A stretch of DNA of 42,528 nucleotides. It comes from Bacteroidota bacterium (GTDB taxonomy: Bacteria > Bacteroidota > Ignavibacteria > SZUA-365). A program made the position numbers and the translations under genes. Under the pieces are notes generated by a model. It was not told the DNA's origin and searched no databases. It saw only the letters and a list, made by a program, of their open reading frames with translations. How positions within the stretch are numbered: position 1 is the first letter of the stretch; each line of letters opens with the position of its first letter. This document shows, piece by piece, positions 8,389-17,243 of the stretch. The stretch covers positions 1 to 42,528 of the forward strand of contig JAEYUG010000024.1 of NCBI GenBank assembly GCA_023432805.1. Reading direction: 5' to 3'.

Positions 8389-9437
8389 GATTGGGTTTCC
8401 CGTGCCTGCATGAGATCCCGCATCGAGAGTCCCCCGCGCAGGATGTACCAGCCCCCGACAACCATCACGATGATGTAGCCCGCAAAATGTGTGAGCGTTG
8501 CATAGGCGAGGGCCTCCGCGTCGCCATACCCGAGCAGCTTCACGACGGCGATGCGCGCGGTGACGTGGAAGATGCCGAAGGCACCGGGCGTAGGGGCGAC
8601 GGCAAAGGCCATCGCGGTGATTGCCATCACCTTGAGTCCATCGAACATCGTGGGATCGGCCGTGGCCGCGCTCGGGAAAGCGAAGAACATGATGTAGAGC
8701 GGCATCATGTAGAGGAAGTAGATCGCGGCAGTCTCCACGACGACATACGCCGCCTGCCGTGCCGTGCGGATGGCACCGAATCCCCGCTGCAGCTTCGCGA
8801 AGATCCCGAGAATGCGCGCGCGAAACGATGCGGGAACGGGCTTCGTGCAGAACTCCGCGATGCGGTAACCGAGACGGCTCGGTGCGACGAGGATGAATGC
8901 GACACCGGCGATCACGGCGGGATACAGCATGCGCTGCACGGTCGCCGTGGTGATGCCCCACGACTCGAATCCTGTGAAGAGGTCGGCGTCGAACAGCAGC
9001 ACTGCTGCGACGATGAGCAGCAGCGCGATCGAGTCGATGAACCGCTCGACGACAATGGTGCCGAGCAGGCTGCTGAACTCCGCGCTGCCCGCACGGCGGG
9101 ACTCCGCCTGCTGGGCGGTGAACCAGGGACGCACGATCTCGCCGCTGCGGGGGATCAGGTTGTTCATGAAGTAGCCGACCATCACGCCCGAGAACAGGCT
9201 GTCGACACCGACGTCGGGATGCACGGTTTCGAGCATGATCTTCCAGCGGTGTGCACGCAGCCAGTGCGCGAGAAGCGTGACCGGCACGAGCCAGATCAGC
9301 AGCGAGTAGTCGGCCGTGCCGAAGCTGCGTCCCAGCTCGTCGAGATCGATCTTCCAGAACGAGAAATACACGGAAAACGCCACGATCAGAATCGTGGCGA
9401 CTATCTTCAGGAGGGAGATGAGTTTTTGACGGGACAT
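8385..9437 (-). CDS. Flippase-like integral membrane protein, UPF0104 / LPG-synthase TM family
   Basis: A 350-residue polytopic inner-membrane protein. The N-terminus MSRQKLISLLKIVATILIV starts the first helix. The family motif region (LLAHWLRAHRWKIML, then GYFMNNLIPRSGEIVRPW at about residues 96-115) matches the lysylphosphatidylglycerol-synthase transmembrane / AglD-type fold, whose members are mostly proposed lipid flippases or scaffolds of unknown cargo. Seven or so hydrophobic segments follow. ATG 9437 is preferred over an in-frame TTG at 9458, because the likely promoter ends at 9463 and would place the transcript start on that TTG. The stop overlaps the start of the oxidoreductase gene by ATGA, so the two are translationally coupled. 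Confidence 0.8.
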   Translation of the reverse strand: MSRQKLISLLKIVATILIVAFSVYFSFWKIDLDELGRSFGTADYSLLIWLVPVTLLAHWLRAHRWKIMLETVHPDVGVDSLFSGVMVGYFMNNLIPRSGEIVRPWFTAQQAESRRAGSAEFSSLLGTIVVERFIDSIALLLIVAAVLLFDADLFTGFESWGITTATVQRMLYPAVIAGVAFILVAPSRLGYRIAEFCTKPVPASFRARILGIFAKLQRGFGAIRTARQAAYVVVETAAIYFLYMMPLYIMFFAFPSAATADPTMFDGLKVMAITAMAFAVAPTPGAFGIFHVTARIAVVKLLGYGDAEALAYATLTHFAGYIIVMVVGGWYILRGGLSMRDLMQARETQS

Positions 9438-9462
9438 TCCGGAGGGGGAATCGAACAATACG

Positions 9463-9493
9463 GCAACCTACCAGACAACACGGTCAGACGCAA
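9463..9493 (-). promoter_or_regulatory. Putative promoter of the membrane protein / oxidoreductase operon
   Basis: On the minus strand TTG (9493-9491), 20 bases, TAGGTTGC (9470-9463). The -7 element matches TAnnTT but ends GC, like the candidate before the polysaccharide operon. The predicted transcript start is within a few bases of the in-frame TTG at 9458. Confidence 0.45.
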
Positions 9494-9528
9494 CACGGCA
9501 GCAGGGAGGTTCCCGCTCTGCACGCACA

Positions 9529-10326
9529 TCACCCCCGCTGCTGCATCGCGACATACAGCGCAACGGCCATCGCATTGGCGACGTTCAGCGAATCCACATC
9601 CCCGTGCATGGGAATTGTGAACAACCCATCACACATCGCGAGTGCCTCGTCGCTCAGTCCCGTGCCCTCGCTGCCGAACCAGAGGCAGACGGGAGCTTCC
9701 CCCGAGGGCAGCGCGGGTACACCCCCGCGCGGCACGGTGCCGACGATACGCCAGCCGTGCCGTGCGCGCAGCGCGGCGAGCGTCGTGCACACATCCTCAC
9801 AGCGATGCACGGGCAGATCGAACACCGTGCCCATGCTCACGCGCACGCTGCGGCGCAACCAGGGACTCGTCGAATCCGCACCCGCGATGAAGCTGGCGGC
9901 TCCCAGTCCCGCGCAGGCACGCAGCATCACTCCCATGTTCTCGGCGTCGGCGATGCCCTCGACCGCGACATGCACACCCGCGAGCGCGCCCAGTTCGTCA
10001 ATGGTCCGCTGCGCGGGGATGCGACCGATGGCCATGATGCGCTTGTGCAGCGCGAATCCCACCACATCCTCGAGCAGTACGTCGGAAGCCACGTAGACCG
10101 TGACTTCGTCGAAACGCGGAGCCGAAAGCTGCGGGGCGAGCACATCGAGCCAGACCGACGAGCAGAGAATCGACACCGTGTCCAGATCGCTGGCCAGCAG
10201 GCGGCGCACCACCTTCTCCCCTTCCGCTACGAAGTACCCCCCCCGCCAGTGCCGCGTGTGCTCGCGCAGCGTGCGGTAGAGCTCGAGATCCACGTGTTCG
10301 AGATCGCCGACCGCAACGACGTTCAT
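9529..10326 (-). CDS. SpoU/TrmH-family RNA 2'-O-methyltransferase
   Basis: A 265-residue SPOUT methyltransferase expected to methylate a ribose 2'-OH in rRNA or tRNA using S-adenosylmethionine. The three trefoil-knot motifs are present: motif 1 ADAENMGVMLRAC (residues 126-138, with N130 and R136), motif 2 LWFGSEGTGLSDE (215-227, with E220), and motif 3 IPMHGDVDSLNVANA (238-252, with S246-L247-N248). Residues 1-100 form an N-terminal substrate-binding region with the EGEKVVRRLL stretch typical of this family. The target nucleotide cannot be assigned. Its ATG overlaps the stop of the upstream response-regulator gene (ATGA), so both are made from one message. Confidence 0.88.
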   Translation of the reverse strand: MNVVAVGDLEHVDLELYRTLREHTRHWRGGYFVAEGEKVVRRLLASDLDTVSILCSSVWLDVLAPQLSAPRFDEVTVYVASDVLLEDVVGFALHKRIMAIGRIPAQRTIDELGALAGVHVAVEGIADAENMGVMLRACAGLGAASFIAGADSTSPWLRRSVRVSMGTVFDLPVHRCEDVCTTLAALRARHGWRIVGTVPRGGVPALPSGEAPVCLWFGSEGTGLSDEALAMCDGLFTIPMHGDVDSLNVANAMAVALYVAMQQRG

Positions 10327-11696
10327 TCGAGTCCGTACTTCTTCATCAGTTCATACATCGTCGTGCGCCCGATGTCGAGGCGCCGGGCGGCTTCACCGGG
10401 ACGTCCGTCGGCAGCGCGCAGTGCGGACCGCACGGCCATCTCCTTGATCGTCTCGAGTGGCAGGATGTCGTCGGGATCCGACCACTGCAGCGACGTCGCG
10501 CCGGGCGGTGCAGCCTCGCGCAGACCGTGCAGCACCATCGGAAGCTCATCCATGCCGATTTCGTCGCCCTCTGCCAGGAGCACCGCGCGCTCGATCGTGC
10601 TCGCGAGCTCGCGCACGTTGCCGGGCCAGGCATACGCTGAAAGCACGCGCATCACACCCGGTGCGAAACGCATGCGTCCGCGCCCCTCCTTCTCGGCGCT
10701 GCTTGTCAGGAAGTGCTCGGCGAGGACGGGAATTTCGGTGGGACGCTCGCGCAGGGGCGGCAGCAGAATCGGAAACGTCGCGAGCCGGTAGTACAGATCC
10801 TCACGAAAGGTCCCAGCCGTGGCCATCGCCCGCAGGTCGCGGTTGGTCGCCGAGATGATGCGCACGTCGCTCGTGATCGACTGCGTGCCCCCCACGCGTT
10901 CGAAGGTGCGCGACTGGATCACGCGCAGGAACTTCGCCTGCAGACTCTGGTCCAGCTCGCCGATTTCATCGAGAAAGATCGTGCCCGTGTCGGCCTGTTC
11001 GAAGCGGCCGATCTTGCGGTCGACAGCGCCGGTGAACGACCCCTTCTCATGGCCGAAGAGTTCGCTCTCGAGCAGGTCCCGCGGAATCGCCGCGCAGTTG
11101 ATCACGACAAAGGGACGATCCTTCCGCTTGCCGTTGAAGTGGATCGCCCGAGCGATCAGTTCCTTGCCCGTGCCGCTCTCTCCCTCGACCAGCACCGTGA
11201 TGTCGCTGTTGCGCGCCTTGTCGACCAGCTTGAGCGCGTGCTGCATGGCGCCCGACTGCGTGATGATGTTGTCGAAGCTGACCGTGCGCTCGAGCGTGTC
11301 CTGCAGCTGTCGCACGCGGTCGGCGAGCGACGACATGCGCAACGCATTGCGCACTGCGAACTCGAGCCGCGCCAGATCCACCGGCTTGGTGAAGTACTCC
11401 GACGCCCCGAGCTTCATCGTCTCGACCGCCACCGCGATCTCACTCTGCGACGAGAGCATGAAGATCGGGAGATCCGGATCCCTTTTTCGGATTTCCTGCA
11501 GCGTGTCGACGCCGCTCATCCCGCCCAGCATGATGTCGAGAATCACCAGGGCGGGATCGCCGTCCAGCGCCTCGAGACACTCCTCGCCGCTGTCGAACAC
11601 GCGCGCCTGATAGCCCCATGCGCGCGTGAGCGTGCGGGCGAGCAGCGTGCTTGCCGTGCGATCGTCGTCGACGATGTACACGAGGTCACGGGCCAT
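10323..11696 (-). CDS. Sigma-54-dependent response regulator, NtrC family
   Basis: A 457-residue three-domain regulator of normal length. The receiver domain (about 1-120) has the acidic pocket D10-D12, phospho-acceptor D54 (VILDIM) and K104. The AAA+ domain has Walker A GESGTGKE (172-179), the sigma-54 contact loop GSFTGA (219-224), Walker B FLDEIG (241-246) and the AWPGNVREL box (about 356-364). A Fis-type helix-turn-helix lies at about 418-455 (EAARRLDIGRTTMYELMKKYGL). When phosphorylated it should activate sigma-54 promoters. No histidine kinase lies beside it, so its partner is elsewhere. The SpoU methyltransferase gene follows with an ATGA overlap. Confidence 0.95.
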   Translation of the reverse strand: MARDLVYIVDDDRTASTLLARTLTRAWGYQARVFDSGEECLEALDGDPALVILDIMLGGMSGVDTLQEIRKRDPDLPIFMLSSQSEIAVAVETMKLGASEYFTKPVDLARLEFAVRNALRMSSLADRVRQLQDTLERTVSFDNIITQSGAMQHALKLVDKARNSDITVLVEGESGTGKELIARAIHFNGKRKDRPFVVINCAAIPRDLLESELFGHEKGSFTGAVDRKIGRFEQADTGTIFLDEIGELDQSLQAKFLRVIQSRTFERVGGTQSITSDVRIISATNRDLRAMATAGTFREDLYYRLATFPILLPPLRERPTEIPVLAEHFLTSSAEKEGRGRMRFAPGVMRVLSAYAWPGNVRELASTIERAVLLAEGDEIGMDELPMVLHGLREAAPPGATSLQWSDPDDILPLETIKEMAVRSALRAADGRPGEAARRLDIGRTTMYELMKKYGLE

Positions 11697-11775
11697 GGGT
11701 CTGCGGCTGGAATGGTGGATGAAGTGGTGACGGCGTCTTGCGCGGGCTGGTGCGGGCGTCGTCGCAGTGCGGAAG

Positions 11776-11806
11776 CTGTACCTGAATGAAGAAACAAATA
11801 TATTCG
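11776..11806 (+). promoter_or_regulatory. Possible promoter of the alpha/beta hydrolase gene
   Basis: CTG (11776-11778), 20 bases, TATATTCG (11799-11806). The -7 element has one mismatch to TAnnTTTG, and the -33 has C in place of T. Its core overlaps the opposing regulator promoter by four bases, so the two could exclude each other. Confidence 0.3.
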
Positions 11807-11825
11807 ACCTTCATCCCTCAGGCAA
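11795..11825 (-). promoter_or_regulatory. Putative promoter of the response regulator / methyltransferase operon
   Basis: On the minus strand TTG (11825-11823), 20 bases, TATATTTG (11802-11795), an exact match to TAnnTTTG. It leaves a leader of about 95 bases before ATG 11696. This is the best match in the window. Confidence 0.6.
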
Positions 11826-11867
11826 TCATGTTCGCGGCGCGTTCGGCCGCAGTGCAAGGATCAGACC

Positions 11868-12575
11868 ATGCGTCCGCTCGTTCTCCTCCATGGCATGCTC
11901 GGTACGGGCAGCCCGTTCCATCCCCTCTGCGCACGGCTGGGGGAAATCCCCCATCACATCCTCGAACTGCCGGGACACGGCGCCCGGGTGCTCGGCGCAC
12001 ACGCCGCTGGGAAGCCGTTCTCGCTCGACGCACTGTGCGACGACACATGCGCACAGCTCGATGCGCTCGCGATCGATCGTGTGGTGCTTGCGGGACATTC
12101 GCTCGGCGGCTACATCGGCGTCGAACTCGCGCGGCGCGGGGATGCCCGCATCGCCGGGGTGCTCACGCTCGGCACGAAGGTGTGGTGGGATCCCGCCACC
12201 GCCGAGCGGGAAAGCCGGAGACTCGACGCCGACGCGATCACGGCGAAGGTCCCGGCCTGGGCGGCGGAGCTGGCCGCACGTCATACGGGAACGGGCTGGC
12301 GCGCACTGCTTCCGCATGTGGCCGCGCTGCTGGTCGAGCTCGGCGGTGACAATCCCCTCGCACCGGAGAAGGTCGCTTCCATCGACATCCCCATCCGCAT
12401 CTGCATCGGCGATCGTGACGCAATGGTCTCGATCGAGGAGAGTGTTGCCGTCTACCGGGCGCTTCCGCAAGGAAGTTTCGCCGTGCTGCCTGCGACGCCG
12501 CATCCGCTCGAGCGCGTCGATCCCTCCCTGCTCGCCGCGACCATCCGCGCCTTCCTTGCAGAGGTCGGCGCATGA
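11868..12575 (+). CDS. Alpha/beta-hydrolase fold protein
   Basis: A 235-residue cytoplasmic alpha/beta hydrolase without a signal peptide. The oxyanion-loop motif LLHGM is at residues 6-10, the nucleophile elbow GHSLGG puts Ser at 78, a candidate acid is D184 in GDRDAM, and the catalytic His is H212 in TPHPLE. Length and layout fit small carboxylesterase or MenH-like hydrolases; the substrate is unknown. AAGGA sits eight bases before the ATG. It is transcribed away from the response-regulator gene, and its stop at 12575 is only four bases from the stop of the convergent gene ending at 12580, leaving no room for a terminator between them. Confidence 0.85.
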   Translation: MRPLVLLHGMLGTGSPFHPLCARLGEIPHHILELPGHGARVLGAHAAGKPFSLDALCDDTCAQLDALAIDRVVLAGHSLGGYIGVELARRGDARIAGVLTLGTKVWWDPATAERESRRLDADAITAKVPAWAAELAARHTGTGWRALLPHVAALLVELGGDNPLAPEKVASIDIPIRICIGDRDAMVSIEESVAVYRALPQGSFAVLPATPHPLERVDPSLLAATIRAFLAEVGA

Positions 12576-12579
12576 AGCG

Positions 12580-14895
12580 TCAGTATTGAAACAGGTACTG
12601 GAATTTGAGGAAGTACTGTGTGGTGCCGGAATCCCATATGCGCGGGGAGAAGGGGTCGCGGGGATCGTGGAGGTGGTCGTACTGGCGGGTCATGCCGACG
12701 TAGAACATCGACCAGGGATCGAGCTGCCAGGTGACGAGGGGTTCGATCGAGATGTTGCGGTCGAAGTGGTTGTACTGCACGACGAGTCGCAGCGACAGCT
12801 CGCGCGTGAACTGGTACCAGCCGCGCACGCGTGAGATCGAACCGTTGAAAATCATCCAACCGTCGGGATGCCGGAGTTCTGCGAAGAGAAATGACGGCTC
12901 GAGCACGAGACGGGTGAACGGCTTGAGCGACGCTGCGATTTCGATGTTTGTGCCGGTGCCGAGCACGGGCACGCCGATGGTGCGTGCGACGAAACGTCCC
13001 TGCTCGATGTCCGCTTCGACCTGCATGTACTCGCTGAAGCTGCTGGCGACCGAGAGCGACCAGCGGCGGATGCCCTCGTGCTGTACGTTGCCGAAGAATT
13101 CGTTGCTCCACAGGTACGAGGCGGTCAGGCGGGTCTGTGCCTTCATCGAAAGGTAGAGCTGGGGCATGAGCCACTCGTCCTTCCACACGCCGGCGTCGTT
13201 CCACACGCGACCCGCAAACAGGGTGGGATGCAGTTCGTCGATCCACCCGCCGGGATAGAACATGAGCCGCTGCTGCAGGGTCAGTTCCCGGCGATCGTTC
13301 TGCGTGACGAAGCCGTTGGCGGTGCGGAAGGTGGGAGTGAGCCAGGTGCCGCGGAGCTCGCCCCAGTAGAGACGCCCGCTGTACTCGACGGCTGCGACGG
13401 CCGCGTGGCCGGCAAAGGACTCACCGTCGAAGGCTGCGGTGTGCGCTCCGCGGGCGAAGGTCACACCCGTCAGATGCGCGGTGCGTGCACTGTCAGCACC
13501 CTCCCGCGTGTGCGAGACGAGTCCGAGCAGCTTGAGCGTGAGCTGCTGGTTGAGCCGCAGCGCACCGTCCACACCCACGAGGGAACCTGAAGCCTCGGAG
13601 CTGAATCGCCGGTCGGTGAGGATTCCCCCGAGCCACGCGGCACCGCCGAGCGCCTGCCGCGCGCGCACGACCGTGCTCCAGCTTCGGCCGGCATCGACAA
13701 GGCCGCTCCTCTCTTCGAAGGGCAGCAGCACGGGGGACTGCTCATCCCACGCTCCGATCGCGATCAGACTCGTGCCGCTCCAGTTTCCGGTGGCCTTCAC
13801 GGCGGCGAGCGGTGCGTTGATCGAGCGGGTATAGACCGCCTGCAGGTACGAGCTGTAGAGATCCGATCCTTCCTGAAAGAACGGCCGCCGTTCGGGATAG
13901 TACAGCGCGAAGGCACTGTTCACATCGATCTGCGCGGCATCGCTCTCCACTTGGCTGAAATCGGGATTCAGTGCGAGTTCCAGCGTGGTGCTGCTGGCAG
14001 GATCGTAGCGCACGCCGAGCGAGGCTTCCCCACGGACGTGACCGACATCGGTCGGGCTGGCGGGATCCCCTGCCACGCGCCGCCACGATGTCTGCGAGGC
14101 CGTGAGGGCGGGCAGGAACAGCAGGCTTGATCCACCCTCCACATCCACCATGCCGCGTGCATGCCCGAGCTGGCAGAGCAGACAGGGATTCGAGCGGTAG
14201 ATCGGCGCCCATGAATAGGTGGCACGGCTCGCGCGGGGATGCGTGATCCAGAAGTTGATGCGCCAGTCGCGCGCGCCCGTCTCGGGGAAGCGCAGCGACC
14301 GGAAGGGCACCGCGAATTCAACCTCGTAGCCGCGGTCGGTGATGCGGCCGCTCGAACGGAAGATCACGTCGAGTCCGTCGTCCTCCCCGCCCGTCGACGA
14401 ATACCGCGTGTCCCCCTGAATACCGAAGGGATTGGCGAAGAGCATGTAGCCCCAGTTGCCTTCGCCGTAGGTGTCGAGGAAGATCCCGACATAGTCGTCG
14501 TTCCAGATCTGATCACGCTGCCGCCACGAGGCGCGGATCGCGGCGGGATCCTCCTCGATGCGGAAGGCGACGTAGAGATGCGCGTCGTCGCGCGCGAGTC
14601 GTACATGAATGGGGATGGGAGGGATGCCGTTCTCGACCGGCCAGGTCTCGTGAAACTGCATCAGCAGTGCGGAAGCCTCCCACTCCGCCGCGTCGATCAC
14701 GCCGTCGATCTCAATGGGACGCAGGGTGCGGGGAATGGTGACGTGCGGGGGATCGACGTAGGTGCCCGCCACGGGCACACGGCCGCTGTCACGCGATGCC
14801 GCGTGCATTTCGTCGTGCTGGGTGCGCGCAGATCCGGCACTGCCTGCAAGGAGCAGGAGTGCGGAGAGGAGCGCCGTGACGATGGTCCGTTGCAT
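12580..14895 (-). CDS. DUF5916 outer-membrane protein with CBM9-like N-terminal domain
   Basis: A 771-residue exported protein. ATG 14895 is chosen because it starts a signal peptide (MQRTIVTALLSALLLLAGSA, then GSARTQ); the frame runs 74 codons further upstream but without signal character. Residues about 58-215 match a carbohydrate-binding family 9-like fold (RPIEIDGVIDAAEWEAS, HLYVAFRIEEDP, DDYVGIFLDTYGEGN, ANPFGIQGDTRYS). The remainder is a long beta-strand-rich region that ends in aromatic FLKFQYLFQY, as expected for an outer-membrane barrel. Proteins of this architecture are frequent in Bacteroidota; their function is not established, though surface sugar or ligand binding is plausible. 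A CLLCQ pair near residues 238-241 is odd for a periplasmic domain. It diverges from the S9 peptidase gene across 167 bases. Confidence 0.85.
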   Translation of the reverse strand: MQRTIVTALLSALLLLAGSAGSARTQHDEMHAASRDSGRVPVAGTYVDPPHVTIPRTLRPIEIDGVIDAAEWEASALLMQFHETWPVENGIPPIPIHVRLARDDAHLYVAFRIEEDPAAIRASWRQRDQIWNDDYVGIFLDTYGEGNWGYMLFANPFGIQGDTRYSSTGGEDDGLDVIFRSSGRITDRGYEVEFAVPFRSLRFPETGARDWRINFWITHPRASRATYSWAPIYRSNPCLLCQLGHARGMVDVEGGSSLLFLPALTASQTSWRRVAGDPASPTDVGHVRGEASLGVRYDPASSTTLELALNPDFSQVESDAAQIDVNSAFALYYPERRPFFQEGSDLYSSYLQAVYTRSINAPLAAVKATGNWSGTSLIAIGAWDEQSPVLLPFEERSGLVDAGRSWSTVVRARQALGGAAWLGGILTDRRFSSEASGSLVGVDGALRLNQQLTLKLLGLVSHTREGADSARTAHLTGVTFARGAHTAAFDGESFAGHAAVAAVEYSGRLYWGELRGTWLTPTFRTANGFVTQNDRRELTLQQRLMFYPGGWIDELHPTLFAGRVWNDAGVWKDEWLMPQLYLSMKAQTRLTASYLWSNEFFGNVQHEGIRRWSLSVASSFSEYMQVEADIEQGRFVARTIGVPVLGTGTNIEIAASLKPFTRLVLEPSFLFAELRHPDGWMIFNGSISRVRGWYQFTRELSLRLVVQYNHFDRNISIEPLVTWQLDPWSMFYVGMTRQYDHLHDPRDPFSPRIWDSGTTQYFLKFQYLFQY

Positions 14896-15062
14896 GGAGC
14901 GTCGGGCTGACCCGTTCACGTGCTGGTCGGCGACCCTCGTCGTGAGCGGGAATGGGACAGCGATGTCAGAAAATGAGGAAGACTCCGTCAATCGCCGCGA
15001 ATATACACAAAATCGTATCTTGACGAACAGTGTAATCTCATTGTCACCTTCGGAGTAGATGC

Positions 15063-17150
15063 ATGAAACGCCTTCTGTTGCTTCCGCTGTGCCTCGCGCT
15101 TGTGACTGCAGCCGCACCTTCCCTTGTCGCGCAGAATGTCGGGGGTGAATCCCTGCGCCGCGCCGTCGCGGCGCAGACTGCTCCCACGCTCATGAGCCCG
15201 GAACTGCTCTGGAGTCTGACCCGGGTCAACGATCCGAGGATCTCGCCCGATGGCAAGTGGGTGCTCTACGGCATGAACACGCCGAACATCGCGGAGAACA
15301 AGGGAAATTCGGATCTGTATCTCGTCTCCATCACCGGCGGCACGCCGCGTCGCCTGACCTCGTCGGCCGCAGCGGAGTTCAACGCGCGCTGGTCGCCCGA
15401 CGGTTCGCGCATCGCGTTTCTCTCCACCCGCGACGGCGCCCCGCAGATCTACGTGCTCGACATGGGCGGCGGCGAGGCTCGCAGAATCACGGATGTGAAG
15501 GAGGGCGTGGCGAACATGGCCTGGTCACCGGATGGGAAGTGGTTCTCGTTCACGACCGACGTGAAGCTCGACAAGACGCTCGCCGAGATCCACCCCGACC
15601 TCGCGAAGGCAAAGGCACGGCTGTACGATCGCATCCCCGTGCGGCACTGGGATGAGTGGAATGATGCCTCGTACTCGCATCTCTGCATCGTGCCGAGCGA
15701 GGGCGGCGATGTGCGCGACCTCATGCGCAGCGAACGCGCCGACACCCCCGACAAGCCCTTCGGCGGCGGTGAGCAGATCGCCTGGTCGCCCGACAGCCGC
15801 GAACTCGCCTACACATGCAAGAAGGTCGCCAACTACGCGGAAAGCACGAACACGGATGTGTACCTGGTCAGCATCGACGGCGGTGAGGCGAAGAACATCA
15901 CGAGCGCGCTGCCGGGCTTCGATCGCGACCCGCTCTACTCGCCCGACGGCAAGTGGATCGCCTTCCACAGCATGGCGCGTGCGGGACACGAGGCCGACCG
16001 CAACCGGCTCATGCTCTACAATCGGGGCACCGGCGCCGTGATCGAGTTGTCAAAGACGCTCGACCAGTGGGTCGGGACGACGCTCTGGGCACCGGATTCG
16101 AAGTCGCTGTTCTTCGCCGCCGAAGACAAGGCGACGGTGCAGATCTATCAGATGCAGGCGGCCGATGGCTCGTGGCGCATCCTGACCTCGGGTGTGTACA
16201 ATCATGATGCGGGACTCGACGTCTCGCGCGACGGCAAGACGCTCGTGTTCGGCCGGCGCAATTTCAACCGACCAACCGAACTCTACACCATGCCCGTCAA
16301 GGGCGGCACTCCGACGCAGATCACCGACGCGAACGGCGAGGTGTTCCGCACCATCAAACCCGCACGCATCGAGGAACGCTGGATTCCCTCAACCGACGGG
16401 AAACCCGTGCAGACATGGGTTGTGTATCCGCCGGACTTCGACGCATCGAAGAAGTACCCGATGATCATGTACTGCCAGGGCGGTCCCCAGGCCACCGTCA
16501 GCCAGTTCTTCAGCTACGCGTGGAACTTCCTGCTCATGGCCTCGAAGGGCTACGTGGTCGTGGCACCCAATCGCCGCGGCCTGCCGGGCTTCGGACAGGA
16601 ATGGAACGACGCGATCAGTCAGGACTGGGGCGGCATGCCGATGCAGGACATTCTCGCCGTGACCGACGCAATGCTCAAGGAGTCGTTCATCGATCCGAAT
16701 GGCACGAGCGCGATCGGTGCCAGTGCGGGCGGCTACGCAACCTTCTGGCTGGCCGGCAATCACAAGGGACGCTTCAAAGCCTTCGTCTCCCATTGCGGCG
16801 TGTTCAATCTCGAAAGCATGTACGGAGCGACCGAGGAACTCTGGTTCACCAACTGGGAGAACGGCGGTCCCTACTGGAGCTCCGACGCACGCCCCAACTA
16901 CGACAAGCACTCTCCCCACCGCTACGCGCAGAACTGGGATACCCCGATCCTGATCGTCACCGGCGAGAAGGACTTCCGCGTGCCCTACACGCAGAGCCTC
17001 GAGGCCTTCACCGTCGCACAGGTCAAGGGCATCCCCTCGCGCCTGCTCGTGTACCCCGAGGAGAACCACTGGGTGTTGCACGCACAGGAGCAGGTGCTCT
17101 GGTTCCGCGAATTCTTCGATTTTCTCGACACACACACGAAGAAGAAGTAA
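15063..17150 (+). CDS. S9-family prolyl-oligopeptidase-type peptidase (DPP/acylaminoacyl-peptidase-like)
   Basis: A 695-residue exported serine peptidase. The signal peptide is MKRLLLLPLCLALVTAAAPS followed by LVAQ, and GGAG lies before the ATG. Residues about 45-430 form a beta-propeller with TolB/WD40-like PD40 units (RISPDGKWVLYG, RWSPDGSRIAFLS, AWSPDGKWFSF, AWSPDSRELAY, LYSPDGKWIAFHS). The catalytic alpha/beta-hydrolase domain (about 440-695) has nucleophile S554 in GASAGGY, acid D637 in GEKDFR, and H669 in PEENHW. Such enzymes trim short peptides or release N-terminal dipeptides or acylated residues in the periplasm. A weak -7-like element, TATCTTGA, is at 15016 with no clear -33 partner. 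Confidence 0.92.
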   Translation: MKRLLLLPLCLALVTAAAPSLVAQNVGGESLRRAVAAQTAPTLMSPELLWSLTRVNDPRISPDGKWVLYGMNTPNIAENKGNSDLYLVSITGGTPRRLTSSAAAEFNARWSPDGSRIAFLSTRDGAPQIYVLDMGGGEARRITDVKEGVANMAWSPDGKWFSFTTDVKLDKTLAEIHPDLAKAKARLYDRIPVRHWDEWNDASYSHLCIVPSEGGDVRDLMRSERADTPDKPFGGGEQIAWSPDSRELAYTCKKVANYAESTNTDVYLVSIDGGEAKNITSALPGFDRDPLYSPDGKWIAFHSMARAGHEADRNRLMLYNRGTGAVIELSKTLDQWVGTTLWAPDSKSLFFAAEDKATVQIYQMQAADGSWRILTSGVYNHDAGLDVSRDGKTLVFGRRNFNRPTELYTMPVKGGTPTQITDANGEVFRTIKPARIEERWIPSTDGKPVQTWVVYPPDFDASKKYPMIMYCQGGPQATVSQFFSYAWNFLLMASKGYVVVAPNRRGLPGFGQEWNDAISQDWGGMPMQDILAVTDAMLKESFIDPNGTSAIGASAGGYATFWLAGNHKGRFKAFVSHCGVFNLESMYGATEELWFTNWENGGPYWSSDARPNYDKHSPHRYAQNWDTPILIVTGEKDFRVPYTQSLEAFTVAQVKGIPSRLLVYPEENHWVLHAQEQVLWFREFFDFLDTHTKKK

Positions 17151-17192
17151 CGCACGACGGTGCACCCTGCACCACGACAGTAGATACGCAAC

Positions 17193-17213
17193 GGGGCGGC
17201 CACTGGCCGCCCC
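17193..17213. terminator. GC-rich inverted repeat between convergent genes
   Basis: Perfect 10-bp arms (GGGGCGGCCA / TGGCCGCCCC) around one base, between the S9 peptidase stop (17150) and the zinc-ribbon gene stop (17244). It is placed to end transcription from both sides, though neither side has a T-run. Confidence 0.5.
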
Positions 17214-17243
17214 GCGCATGTCACACGCATCAGCGAGAACCCG

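Noticed and set aside
8389..8961. Upstream extension of the Old Yellow Enzyme frame
   Set aside because: It lies inside the membrane-protein gene in another frame and is rich in Arg/His; the enzyme begins at the ATGA overlap at 8388.
15016..15023. TATCTTGA as -7 element of the S9 peptidase gene
   Set aside because: No TTG lies at a fitting distance upstream and the match is partial.
14896..15117. N-terminal extension of the DUF5916 protein
   Set aside because: The signal peptide begins at ATG 14895, and the extension would overlap the divergent S9 peptidase start at 15063.
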